A DNA stretch of 64,000 nt from Gymnopus androsaceus JB14 (lineage: Eukaryota > Basidiomycota > Agaricomycetes > Agaricales > Omphalotaceae): positions 148,538 to 212,537 of the forward strand of contig ML769476.1 of the NCBI GenBank assembly GCA_009733575.1, written 5' to 3'. Position 1 is the first letter of the stretch. Every line of letters starts with the position of its first letter. The notes below the pieces were generated by a model, which worked only from the letters and a program-made list of their open reading frames with translations, was not told where the DNA came from and ran no database searches. Position numbers and translations under genes: made by a program. Of this stretch, positions 46,686 through 57,795 are shown in pieces.

Positions 46686-47753
46686 TGAACATGTATATGA
46701 ATCTACGAGGCCAAGTGCAAGTACTAGTAGGCAGGTGCAATTATATCCGAGAAATATGTACAGTAGGCGTACAGCAGGCAAAGAACCAAGGGTCAATGAG
46801 CGCAACGAGCAAATGAAAAATGCAGGGCTAATACAGAGAGTATGTACAGTAATGGAAAATGTATGGCGAACTATGAACCCATGAACAGTGTCAGATTGAC
46901 ATGTCTCTATCTCTAGATGAAGAAAGAGGAACCAAGAAAAGAGGGACCAAGAAAAATGTACAAGAGGAGACACAGAGAGAGATAGGCAAGTATGTCGATG
47001 CAATGCAAGATATTGGGAGTCGAGTAGTCCATGGACAATGCTAAGTAATGAGATGAGAAGAAAGCCAGAAAATGCAAGCAAGAAACTGTATCAGGGCTCG
47101 GACAAGACAGGATGCTGTGTGCGTTACAGCAACCAAGGTACGCAGAGGTAAAATTTATGGATTCATAAACTGCTGTGCCCGAGATCAAGCGGGAAGTTGG
47201 GCAGGTGGATCAACCAACCAACGATGACACGCAAGGCTCAACGTTCGGACACAGATCCGAAGAGCCTAGCATTGGCGGCTAGCGGAATCAGCCAACCATC
47301 TCTGCAGTGCCAAGGGAGGTGAACAGAGGTAAGCGGAGAATTTTTTGTGTGTGTTTGGCAGGAATGGGGTTGGCCCTCGTCGTGAGAGTGGCAGAGCATA
47401 CGTGTGCACAACGTGGTAGCCTCGCGGTCCATCTATCCAGGGAAATCAATCGCATATCGATATCGACAGCAGACGCAGAGTCTGCGCGTGGTCGACATCG
47501 CGGTGATTAGATCGAGTTCCATAGGTCAGCTCCACAGCCCGACGCGAACGACGAGAGTACGAGTAGTCGCCGTGTGCGTTCACATCGGGATTAGACAGGA
47601 ATCATAATTCCTGCTGTCGCATCACATTAGTATATGGTTTAGGAAGTACGTGTATTGGACAATTCCAGGAGGCAGTAAGAGTAACCAGGCTCGAGGTGGC
47701 ATGAGCTTGTATGTACCAGTCGGGATCCGATGACCAGTACGCGCTTGAAAGCA
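46686..47753. other. Purine-rich spacer between convergent genes
   Basis: From 46690 to 47060 the plus strand is strongly purine-rich (GAAGAAAGAGGAACC, GAGGAGACACAGAGAGAG). No coding family recognised. It may be 3' untranslated sequence of either flanking gene. Confidence 0.4.
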
Positions 47754-48625
47754 TTACGCGTACTATGAAAAAAAACGTAAAAAAACGATCAGTATCTAAT
47801 AACTCGTGTAGCCGAAGGAAAAAGTTTGCATACCATTACTCTGACGTGCTGCCCTTTAGGCGGAACTATCACGTAGCCTCCGGACTGGGGATAGTAAGGT
47901 GACGGACCAGGAGCAGGACTCATCATTGATTGACCAGAACTGGGAGGCGAGTACACATGAGGTTGAGAGGGGTACGGCGAATTTGAGGGATAGTACACCG
48001 GGGATTGAGAATAAGTGTATGTCCCAGGAGGAGGCTGAGGACCAGGATATCCATAGGAAGAAGGTTGAATCTGCATAGGAGGACCTGCCGACCCAGGCGG
48101 AGGCAGAGCAAACATCTTCGTCTTCTTGGACTTGCGCCTCGCCTCGGACGACGAAGAACGGGAACCATGGTGGTGGCCCGAGTGATGGTGATGGGAAGAG
48201 CGATGCTTAGGCATTGTTTGTATAATGATCTGCTGTGGGGATCCTGGAGGACTCATGTAATGTCCTGGAGGAGGGTAGTTGTAGCCCACAGGAGCAGATG
48301 CAAGCGCGGGTGGGTAGACGGGTGAGGGAGCGCTAGGTTGAGGATGGTAGAGAAGTGGGAGGGGAGGGGGTGGAGGAGCACTTGCGTATCCTCCACGAGT
48401 CCTACGCTTGGATTCATACCAACCGCCTGCACTAGCACCTGAAGGGATTGCTTCGTCCGCTTCACTCATTCCATCGAGATCATCGTCGCCAACGTCCGAA
48501 CGAGCACCGAAAGGCGTACAAAAAACATTGTGGTGGGCCTCTGTATGGTCAACCCATTTCGCAATGCGGTTCTGTGTTTCGATGTGACGCTGGTAGGCTG
48601 CGGGGGAGTAGTCGTATTCTGTCAT
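47754..48625 (-). CDS. MTEYDYSP-family disordered protein, minus-strand paralogue
   Basis: ATG 48625 opens MTEYDYSPAAYQRHIETQNR and AKWVDHTEAHHNVFCTPFGARSDV, close to the paralogue at 44559. The body is proline/tyrosine/serine-rich (ASAPPPPPLPLLYHPQPSAP) with an HHHHSGHHHG block and a basic RRKSKKTK. The end GGYVIVPPKGQHVRVM closes exon 1 (48625-47834). A 71-bp intron (47833-47763, GTATGC...TTTCATAG) leads to a micro-exon TAC GCG TAA, giving Tyr-Ala-stop and 266 residues. Reading through the intron instead would add VCKLFPSATRVIRY. A TATA box is at 48756-48750. It converges on its paralogue, so the pair is an inverted duplication. Confidence 0.75.
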
Positions 48626-49308
48626 AATTCGTAAAGGTCGTCAAACGGATAGGTGGAGAATGTAGTAGGTGGGGAATAAAGGCGCCGGCCGAGGAAGAAA
48701 ATCTAGCCCGCTGGGGGATAGCTTGCTAGAATTGGTTGGGAGAGGGAGATTATATAGTCGTCCAAACGGTAGTTAGGTTTCACTAAACCTTCTCAACATC
48801 AGTACTTTTCCAGTGCTAAGAGAGACGCGAAGCGGGAATTGCAGTGCAATGGCGCCCGAGACTCACCGACCGAAAGGAGATACTTGAGGAATGTCTTTGT
48901 GGAATGTGCTCACCGGAGAGCAGAGGAGGTTTGACGAAGAGTCAAGCGAGTGAAGAAAAGATGGGGTTACACAATTCGTGGCGCTGTTTAAGTATGGCGT
49001 CCCCGGGTAAAAAGGCCGCGGTTCCAAGCGAGAAGAACAATGAAATGATCACATTTGTCATGCACTGCCACCGCAGTCAGACCCCCCGCTTTCGGCAAAA
49101 TCAAGAGAACAATTGCGTGCTACAGAAAGCAAGAACCTCTAGCTGACTCTAGCTGACTCTAGCCAGCTGCATCATCTGTCCATAATAGTCAACGAACTTT
49201 TGCCTCCGCGGAATCAAACCTACTAAGTAGCCAATTTGAAATCAGTCAAAGCGTACGCTCCCCGCTGCTAAGTATCCGACGGTCTCACTCCAAGCCGCAG
49301 GAAAAGAT
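48626..49308. promoter_or_regulatory. Promoter region of the minus-strand paralogue and spacer
   Basis: TATATAA on the minus strand (48756-48750) precedes the start at 48625 by about 125 bp. GCTGACTCTA is repeated three times at 49140-49165. No gene recognised to 49308. Confidence 0.4.
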
Positions 49309-50660
49309 GTTCAAGGATATTGACTGGCAGTGGAAGATCGACATTGAAGAATACCAACAACACTGGTTATCCCGACTGTGTGCGTGCCCGCAGTGGAGGG
49401 CACAGGAACAGCTAATACCACGCTGCCAAGGGTTCCGATGATTTCCGTCGGTTCCCGGTGGAATCTCAGTGGCGCGAAGGCCGATTGCGAAACGGAGGTC
49501 TGGAAACAACGAATCAGCGAGAACAACCAAGATGGTATTGGACGAACAAACTCAGCACCAAAGTACCTACCGCTTGCTAGGTCATTGGGTCAAACGGAAG
49601 CGAGGCATCGTCATTTCAGTCAAAAGCGGGAGGAGTTGACTAAAGTAGCTGAAGAACCAGAAGTTTCTGGGCACGAGGATAGGTCATCACATTCACCAAA
49701 ATATCATATGCCGAACAATTCAACCTCGTATTACTGGAGATGGTTTGAGTCAGCGAGCTAAACGTTAGTAAAAGTTCGGAAAACACTTACAAAGGTTTTT
49801 CGGTCTCCTTCCATAGAAATGATACTGTTTACAAGGGCTTTCAAGTTCCCTTATTCTGTTGTCCAAGATGGGAATAATCATGTGTCCTGGAGTGCATTGA
49901 GGCCTATGCTATCCGTCTTTCTGTAGCGTCCTAAAAAAAGCAAAACGTCATTGTATTCGAAAGGAGAAAGCCTGGAGAGGGATCTATCCAGTCTAATTTA
50001 AAATTCGGTGACGTTGGGCTCGATTGACTGTAAATTCGACCAACTTGAAGCATATAGAAGCATATACTGTACCCATAGCGAGAAACGTCAATGAAGAGCA
50101 ACTCGGTCCATAAAAGGATATAATTCACATACGTTATACTCTTCCGCCGATGAGGGTATACTTTCTATCGTCAGATATCGGTCACTGTCAGGCATCATCA
50201 TAGGACGTTGAACGATATTGACTGGCAGTGAAAGATCGACGAACCCATAGGCACTAGTAGTACGCCCGACAACGCAGCGGCGCTGCGGGGGCACAGGAAA
50301 ACGCATGACCGTCTAATACCACGCTGCCAAAGAATTCCAATGATTTCGGTCGGTGTAAACTCAGTGGCGCGAAGGATGACCTGAAGGATTCAGCGGTATG
50401 ACCAAGGTAACGGTATTGGACGAACAGCTTTGGCTCCAAAGTATATGCAATGAGGCTTATGCTACTATCCGTCTTTCTGTAGCGTCCTAAAATAAGCAAA
50501 CCGTCATTGTATTCGAAGGGAGAAGCCTAGGAGAGGTATACTTTGGTGACGTTGGGCTCGTTTTACGGTGAAAGTTGACCATGAACACTTGAGCATCTGA
50601 GTAATTTTACTTGGATCCACCCGTAGCCAGCTTGAGATACGACTCGATCCATATATGGAT
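49309..50660 (+). repeat. Two-part tandem segmental duplication
   Basis: 49309-49500 is repeated, diverged, at 50209-50395 (GATATTGACTGGCAGTG, CTAATACCACGCTGCCAA, TCAGTGGCGCGAAGG). 49905-50130 is repeated at 50446-50660 (ATCCGTCTTTCTGTAGCGTCCTAAAA, GTCATTGTATTCGAA, GTGACGTTGGGCTCG). The order is the same in both, so one unit duplicated and then changed by indels. No open frame is shared between units. It is probably non-coding or a dead gene. Confidence 0.7.
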
Positions 50661-51940
50661 ATAATCCACGTCCGCCACTTTGTGTCGTCAGATAGGACTG
50701 TGGATTCAATTTCGTCAAACAACAGACTCCACTTCGCCGGCATTGATGGTTTAATTTGAGGTTCTAGAGAGTATATCTAGATTAGTAAAATTGACTACTT
50801 TGAACACCTGTCTAAAAAGTACGTTTTCCTCTTTCTGACCAGGTGATTCATCATTAATTGTTGCATCATTGTGAGTGTAGTAGAGTAGATTGCAGCTGTT
50901 TGTGAGCCCCTACTAATGTAGAGTGCAAATCAGCGGTGCCCTAGTCAAAGGTCGGTTACTATTTGAACGAAGTCATGATTCAACAAAATTACAAAATAAG
51001 GACCGATCATTATATTAATGGAGACATTATCTGGGAGTGAGCTACATTTGATTGCAGCTTTAATTTGGTTGCTGGCCTAATACCGCGCCAAGGAAGGTTG
51101 TCATTCAAGTGTACACATTAATTCCTGTTAGAATTCGTACTTGTATGACCGCTTCATGCGCAACGCTTCGAAACATTACCGTATGGCAGAAAGACTCGGG
51201 ATCAGGAAGATTAACCATTTCAAAGATTGCATTTTTTACTTCTGCGCCGCTGAATGCGTGAACAATCCCGGGAAGGTAACATCCTAAAAGCATATCCGAT
51301 ATAATATGGCTCAGGTCACCAGGACTATCTGGTTTCCATTGGAATCGAAACTGAGGCAGGAGCGAGAAGTCAAGCCCGACGGCTTGAGCAATGATTTTGT
51401 GCTCGGTTAAGGCATCGTTCAACAGTCCAGTCACTAGTACATGTATTCCTCCAAGGATGTTGCGATGCAGTTCTGGGTGGCTGTATTGAGATTGGCTATC
51501 GTCTCTACTTTCTAATCAACTCAACATATAAGGTCTTGAAGTAGGATAAGGCAAGTTGCATATTGGACAGGCAGGAGGATTAAGGTCTTGATAGACATTG
51601 TGTCCATTGCATAAATGCTATACAGCTTAATCGGTAATCCTGTCTTGTTTGTAGGTAGTAAGGAATTATATAAATTTTCTCATTCCTTGAATAAGTGTTT
51701 GTCGATGGAATTGGCGCCGCTTGGGCAGGTGTCAGCGTCATCTCGGAGGGGGGAGAAGCGCTGGAGACCATGGACCAATTCCAGTACACAAGGTACATTG
51801 AGTCTAGTAAGGAAACAATTTGGAGGAGACCCGAACATACCAAAGAGAGCATGGCTCCAAGAGTGAAACTCGCTGAAGGGGCGAAACCAAATAGTGACCG
51901 CAATCGGCCCGAACCCCCAAAAGAGTCATGGTTATAATGT
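50661..51940. other. No supported gene
   Basis: Minus frames 51105-51434 and 51580-51948 have some hydrophobic content but no recognised family, and the second partly overlaps the end of the retroelement. The 3' terminal repeats expected for a Ngaro element should fall in 51500-51940 but I could not identify them by eye. Confidence 0.35.
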
Positions 51941-53504
51941 TCATTCAAAGTCTAGTTCTACTACTTCGGAATTTAGATGATTCCTAATTGTAAATTCTTT
52001 GATACGCGAAGCCCAAGCCCGTGTAATAGCCGCTGGAAGGACCTGCTCGAGACGACGCCAGTAAATAAGGAAACATAAAGATGTCCATCCACCCAGTTTC
52101 ATGATGATCTCGGGGGCAACACCATCTAGTAGCAGTTTGAGAGAGCCGCCGATACGGTAACTGTGACCAAAAACATTTTCGAGTTTCTGGGATTTGAAAA
52201 TATCGGAAGTGAAAGAGAGGAAATGGGATTTTAGCAAAGGAGACCAGGAGTTATTATCCAGTCGGTACGAGAATAACGGGGTAGTGTCGGTAGGTGAGTG
52301 ATTGACACGTAGATGATTTCCGAATGCCCGTACCGGGCAGAGATCGTCAAATGTCTCTGTCAGTAGACATTCGGCACCGAGATTGCCTGTAGTTTTAGTC
52401 CAGGCAAGGTGAAAGGACAATATACGATGTCCGTTAACTGTGGATTGGGATATTCTGGTAGAACGCGTTGTGTCATGTTCAATAGAGAATTTGGCGGTAG
52501 AAAGGATGAGTACCTCTCCGAGGCGCCTGCAGCCCCAGAAAGCTGTGGTTGCAGCAGCCCAAATTGCTACATCGCGAGGAAGGGAAAGATCGAGGGAGTT
52601 TAGTAAAGCTCTGAGATGCTGTACTGTAATAGGACCGCGTGGAGCGCGTTTGAAAACCCTGCCTTTCTTGTCTGCTGATTTTGTCAGCGCCGGAATCCAC
52701 CCTTCTTTCCCATGCCAATCAGCATCGTTATAGATATACCAGAGCCGTAAGCCATTCAGCCAATTACGAATCATTTTCCCTACAATATATGGTTGGTGAT
52801 GGAAAGGCAGTCAGAGGAGGAAAGAAATACCTGAGCCTGAGCCAATATAATTAGCCACAAATGCTCCAAGCAGAGTAGATGATGCGGGCATCCGGGATGC
52901 TTCGGGAATGCCTTCCATATCACAAAATTGGTTGAAACGAAGTAAGCCTGATCCATAGGCCTGTCTGGTGTCATCAACCGTGGATGAGAGCAACCCTTCG
53001 TACATAAGGGTCTGTAGTCGAGGTGACACCTCTAAATTCGCGCTTAATTTGCGCCTTGAGGGAATATGGGGTGGTCCAAAGAAGGATGCGACAATCCGCT
53101 GGGACATGGGGTCGGAATATGCTTGGGGAAATTTCATTTCCCGAGGCTGATTTCCGTGCCTTCTTTTGAGGTAAAGAAAGGGCTGCTGCACAGCGAATGT
53201 CCATCAGAGTGGAGTGAGGGGAAGCTGCTGGAAGTAGCGATGAAATGTGGGTATCAAACTGTATTGGAAGTGTATTTGCGGGAGAGGTTGATAGACCCAA
53301 GGTCTCATAACAGAGTAAATTGGGATCAATTAATTGGCGTTGAATTACTATATCAGGTGAAGGAATGGGGCCTGAAGAAGAAGAAATAGTTTGGGGGACT
53401 GTCTGGCGTGGAGGATATTCTTCCCAAGGGAAGAGATTATCCCAAACAGTCTCCGTGGCCTCACTTGACGCCGGAATGATAAACAAAGCTTTATCCATCA
53501 GCAT
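51941..53504 (-). CDS. Tyrosine recombinase (YR) of the retroelement
   Basis: ATG 53504 overlaps the pol stop. The catalytic domain has the expected R..HxxR..Y set: arginine in WGCRRLGEV, HSYR in GHSYRIGGSL and tyrosine in LIYWRRL. The enzyme would insert circular cDNA by site-specific recombination. The upstream SAM-like core-binding part reads LSSTVDDTRQAYGSGLLRFNQFCD. A 51-bp intron (52830-52780) joins YIGSGSG to KMIRNWLNG in phase. One frame change is needed near 53130, in an AAATTTCCCC run, to link MLMDKALF... to MKFPQAYSDPMSQR. The remainder is open to the stop at 51941. Confidence 0.75.
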
Positions 53505-55657
53505 CGATGAAACATGTGGATAGCTCTACAGGGAGCACAAAACTGCATGTCATACGCTGGGAAGGAAGGCCCAGATCTCCACGCGAGATTGGGTCTGAGG
53601 GATTCGATGCTGAAGGAATGTATTTGAATAAAGGTTTGATGAAGGAATTAGCTGCTGCTGTGTAAGCCCGTCGCACACAAAGGTTGATAGCCACATTGCG
53701 GCTACGCCCTTTTGAGTGTGCTCCGATGGCTCCATTGTTATCGGAATGCATGAGGAGGTGAGCGTTGGTGAGGCTGAGCTGTACTAGAAAGTAAATGAGC
53801 AGTTCGAGTGCAACAGCTTCGAGCCAGGTGATGTTGCGACCTGGCGTTTTCCAACCCGCGACCAGTTCAAAAGCATACCACTGGTTACCAATTATGATAC
53901 CGATGCCCCAAGAAGTTGAAGCATCAACATAAATCCCAAGATCCTGCAGGGGACCAAGTGGTTGTAGCTGACGGAAGGCCAATGGGTCGGATAGGCGAGT
54001 TTTCCACCATAGGAGTGTCTTTGTGACTGATCGGGATGCGTGGCGGGTCGCAAAGGAATTACCGGCAAAGGTTGCTGCAAAATTGGAGAGTGTAGGAAGG
54101 TGTGATGAGCCGTCTGGGAAAACGAAACACACATGAACTAAAGATCCATGTATGATCTGAACATCGAGCAAAGTGAGAGGATCGGATGAGTCAATACGTT
54201 GGAGGAGGTCTGAGACGCGGTTCGAGAACTTCAAACGTTTAGATTCGGGAAGGGAGACCCGTCGATGTATGAGGTCCCAGAGAAAACCAAGGAACAACAT
54301 CATGAAGGTAAAATGGTCGCCCGTTTTAAGTTCATGCCAGGGAGTCCCAATGCCGTTGATAGCTGCAACGCAAGTTTGACGGTCGTAATGATAACGGAAA
54401 TCGCCGTCGACTACATCTCCTTCTGGATCCGGAGGCTGGATGAGGCTGATGTCATCTTCGAATTTAAATGGTGCCAGTTCAGGGCATGCTCGTTCCCAAA
54501 TATCGACCAATGCATTTGCTATTTGACCAGAGTTGCTGCTGGCCGGGCACAGACCGAACGGGTGGTTGTGGTCTATGTAGAATTTGCCTTCAACGCATAC
54601 TACAAGGTATGGCTTGTGGGCAGGAAGTACAGGGCATGTACGGTGGAAAGCCTTGATATCAAAGGCACATGCCTTGGTTCCATCTGGTGCTGAGGCAATC
54701 TAGGGGAGATTGTGGTCAGTAATTTTGAACTCAGAAAGTTCAAAGCGGAGGTGGCTCAAAGTGAACAAGTATTTGTAACGGAGGTGACTCCGAAGAGCAA
54801 GGAGGTAGCTCACAAAGTGAACGATAAGGCAGCTCACAATGTGAACGGTAAGGCAGCTCACAATGTGAACGGTAAGGTGGCCCACAAAGTGGACGATGAG
54901 GTGGCTCACAAAGTGAACGAAATTTCCAACAAATGGAAAAAGGGGGGCCGAAAGCCTAGAGCGGACGAAAACCAACTCGGGCAACATGGCAGGGATGAAA
55001 TGGAGATAATGGAATAATTGGACTCACTGCATCAGCAACCCGAGAAGCCATATCAAAACGAGTCGGGAATTCATCAGTGTCAATGAAACTGTTTACTGAA
55101 CCGAAGTCCGAAGTCCCTTTGGAGAGATTTCGGCAAACCCTCTGCTTTGGTGGTAAGAGCGGTCCTTGGTCCTGGGTCGCAACAATGAACGCAGAACAAT
55201 AGATAGGGCCCCTTAGTATTCTCTCCACCTCTGGCAGCGTAAAAGGTCCAGACATCCGACCAGCATCCAACTCTGTAGCAATATAATCATAAACCACGTC
55301 CAAATGCTCGGCAACGGAAGGATGATTCTCGACCACGACCGAGTGAGTTAAAACAGGCATTTCGCCAATAGGAAACCCATAGCGAAGATTACGAACCAAT
55401 AAAGGATACTGATCAGTCAAAAGGTACTGCTCCAGCAGTTCTTCATATGCATCTGCATTATAAGGTGTCACTATGCGCTCATATATTTCAATGTCGCTAG
55501 GAAGAACATCTGGTGGAACAGGACAGTAGTTTATACGAGAAGAAAAATCGGTGTAAGATAAAATAGGATGAGGAGGAATATTAAGATCGGGCGTGGAAGA
55601 AGGAAGAAAGAGAGGTGCGTCTGAAGCAAGCAGTTCTGCTGCAGACGCATCGTTGTG
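53491..55657 (-). CDS. Reverse transcriptase-RNase H of the retroelement
   Basis: Two exons (55657-55028 and 54699-53491) are separated by a 328-bp intron with GTGAGT and CCCTAG ends. RT motifs: AFDIKAFHR (first aspartate), HPFGLCPASSN (motif B) and FEDDIS (catalytic DD). RNase H motifs follow: YVDASTSWGIG, the glutamate in LEAVALELL, HSDNNGAIGA, and the late aspartate in ASNPSDPISRG. The frame is open upstream to an in-frame TGA (55660-55658) that separates it from the gag zinc region. No ATG starts it, so expression would need readthrough or reinitiation. Nearly intact. Confidence 0.8.
54800..54921 (+). repeat. 24-bp minisatellite inside the pol intron
   Basis: About five imperfect units of 24 bp (AAGGCAGCTCACAATGTGAACGGT type) lie within intron 54700-55027. 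Because 24 is a multiple of three, the plus strand shows a spurious open frame (54712-55017) with repeated AAHNVNGK, and the minus strand one with VHIVSCLT. Confidence 0.8.
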
Positions 55658-57795
55658 TCAAGCACGGAAGCTCCCCTCAGAAACCCGAGCGCACGATGGG
55701 TTTCGAGATAGAGCTGAATGCTCCTTTCCACAAAGACTGCAGAAATGGAGCCTGCTAGTGTCGTGATCTCGCTTACAACCACCTGGTAGGTTGTAGTCGA
55801 TACAGATCTTCTGAGCTGACTTGAAATTAGCAAATGGCTTAACTGACCATAATTCGGCTTCGCGATAAATCGAGAACAAGGCTTTGCCATCAAAGAAGGT
55901 GGAGGTACCTGGTGGATGATCACGAAGCTTGTGCGGAGCAGAGCAGACGATGCACGCTGCTGTGAAGGAGGAACCAGTGTTACGAGGTACACAAGAAACG
56001 GGAGCACCCTCCGCTCTATACACACCTGGGGATTCATTAGTTCCACGTGGGACTTTTGAGTAAGAGCGGAGATCCGAATCGGAACGACGTTTTGAAGGAC
56101 TCGTAGGTGGAGAAAGGGTCGAGATGGATTATTCTACTGAACAACCCTAATGTCTGTTGACAACCCCTTCAACAACCCTTAAACTTTGGTGTCACAAAGA
56201 GAGTCACACCGGCGGGCCTACGGCGCTGTAGCATGCACAAATGACTCAAGTTTATCACAGTGGTATTGGCGAACCTCTCGGATAGAGTCTAGACAAGCTG
56301 GGAAATGTATCTGAAGCTCATTGAAGGTGCAGGAAGCAGGGAAACAGCAAGAGGAGGAACAATGCCAACAAGAGAAGGCAGCGAAATTACAGCAAGAACG
56401 CCACCGATACCAGCATTGATGGGCATATGACCCTTGAACCCGACTTTTGGTAATGGTAAGTCAAACCGATTCCCAAAAAATCTTGAATTGGAACGGCAAG
56501 TTTTGGCGAAGTAGATGTATATTTACAGTGGAAAACACAGTATATATATCACTGAAGCAAGATTTAAAAAGCTTCCAAGGATAGAATGAACATTATACAC
56601 ACTTTAGAGTCCTCTAATGCATAAAATTGCAGAGCCAAGTTACTAACGGCGAGACTGAAAAGTAGTTGAGGAGTCGGAGTCGGAGTAGCAAGAATGCAAT
56701 GGAGTAACTGTCAAAGATGAGCTGACACGGCGGCAATCCGGAGTGACCGGCGGTTAACTCGTTTGATGCTCGTCAGGCGCTCACAATCCTGGGTTGTCTA
56801 TGAACAATAGGGTTGTTGAATAGAATTATCCGTCGAGATAGCGGCTAAGTTAGCTCGCAAACGACCATCTACCTGTTGTACGTAGTAGCCACGATCAAAA
56901 AGGATGCTTTGGAAGATGTGCGCGCGCCTCGCGCTCGAATTGATACCAGAGGGAATAATTTTCCTTGAAAGACCCGTATTTCATGAAGAACGTACGGTGT
57001 TTTTCAAACTCTCCTGAAAAGCTGAAACGAATAAGCATCTCCTCTGTCAATAATGATTCGGAAAGAGTGACTAGTGCCGCCAAAAGGTTGGTGGTTGCCT
57101 CCTGCCACTTCAGTGGGGAAAGGCATGAATAGGTCTCGTCTGAACCCCAAAGTGTGATCATTTTTGCCGTATCAAAGACAAGGATCTTTTCGGGTGAAGG
57201 ATAATCAACCGTTGGCTCAGGACGAATGAGTTTAGTGTGGAGTTCATGCAGGCGGTGCTGTGCGAACTCGAGACGGTCATCAGTGAACCAGTTGAGAGGA
57301 GGATAGAACTTGTGTGCAATAGCACGAAGGAAAATACTGGGAATGGTGACTGTGGGTCGTTGACCCGGAATACGAGCGGTAGGGTTATCCAAGACCATGG
57401 AACCTTGGATAGGCTTGCTACCCTTCTCTTTCACAGTCTTTTCTTTCTCTGTCTTGTGCATGCGGGACTGGACCACTTTCCTCCGCAGAAAAAGTCGGTA
57501 GTGGACCAACATCAGCACAATATGATTCGCTGAAAACCAACTCTTCGAATTCCTCCTGTGAGTAAGGATAGAGGGCAGCTAAAGGAAGTCCGATGTCGAG
57601 GTCGACTGGACGAGAACCAACGTAGTCCTGACAATCTAAAGTTAAATTTGTGTTGTCCTCATTAGCCTGTTCCGCTTTGCAATTGTGTGCATTTCTGAAA
57701 CGAATACTGCGACCAACTGAATTCAAAGGTAGCGGAAGCGTAAGGTGAACGCTGGAAGTTGAAAGCATCTGGTATAGGACCAGCGACTCCGGCAT
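55658..57795 (-). pseudogene. gag-like gene of the retroelement, interrupted
   Basis: From ATG 57795 the frame reads MPESLVLYQMLSTSSVHLTL; it shifts in 57418-57518 to the frame containing LRAIAHKFYPPLNWFTDDRL, DETYSCLSPLKWQEATTN and WYQFEREARAHL. A further shift in a TTTTT run (near 56897) leads to FDRGYYVQQVDGRLRANLAAIST. The 706-bp transposon follows. Removing it with one 8-bp duplication gives LAAIST joined in frame to LSPPTSPSKRRSDSD and on to a cysteine/histidine region (CIDYNLPGGCKRDHDTSRLH, FCSLCGKEH) that probably binds nucleic acid. TGA at 55660-55658 ends it. The gag role is inferred from position and the zinc region. Confidence 0.65.
56126..56831. mobile_element. 706-bp DNA transposon with perfect 8-bp target duplication
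   Basis: The ends are inverted copies of about 40 bp with consensus start GGATWATTCTAYTSAACAAC, containing ACCCTAWTG and GACAACCC. GTCGAGAT is duplicated exactly on both sides (56118-56125 and 56832-56839), and deletion of element plus one duplicate restores the gag frame. An 8-bp duplication suits hAT or KDZ-type elements; the ends do not look like the other hAT ends in this window. It contains no transposase frame and is non-autonomous. Confidence 0.88.

Larger units (their letters stand above)
51941..57795 (-). mobile_element. Ngaro-like tyrosine-recombinase retrotransposon
   Basis: Gene order from 57795 down is gag, CCCH-like zinc region, reverse transcriptase, RNase H, tyrosine recombinase. 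There is no DDE integrase, protease or methyltransferase. RT-RNase H followed by a separate recombinase frame is the Ngaro arrangement rather than DIRS. The recombinase frame overlaps the end of pol by 14 bp. Two spliceosomal-type introns interrupt pol and the recombinase, and a 706-bp DNA transposon is nested in gag. Several single-base frame breaks suggest a non-autonomous copy or consensus errors. The split direct repeats that end Ngaro elements were not located, so the boundaries given are those of the coding region. Confidence 0.75.

Noticed and set aside
54712..55017. Plus-strand open frame with AAHNVNGK repeats
   Set aside because: It lies wholly inside the pol intron and comes from a 24-bp minisatellite whose period is a multiple of three.
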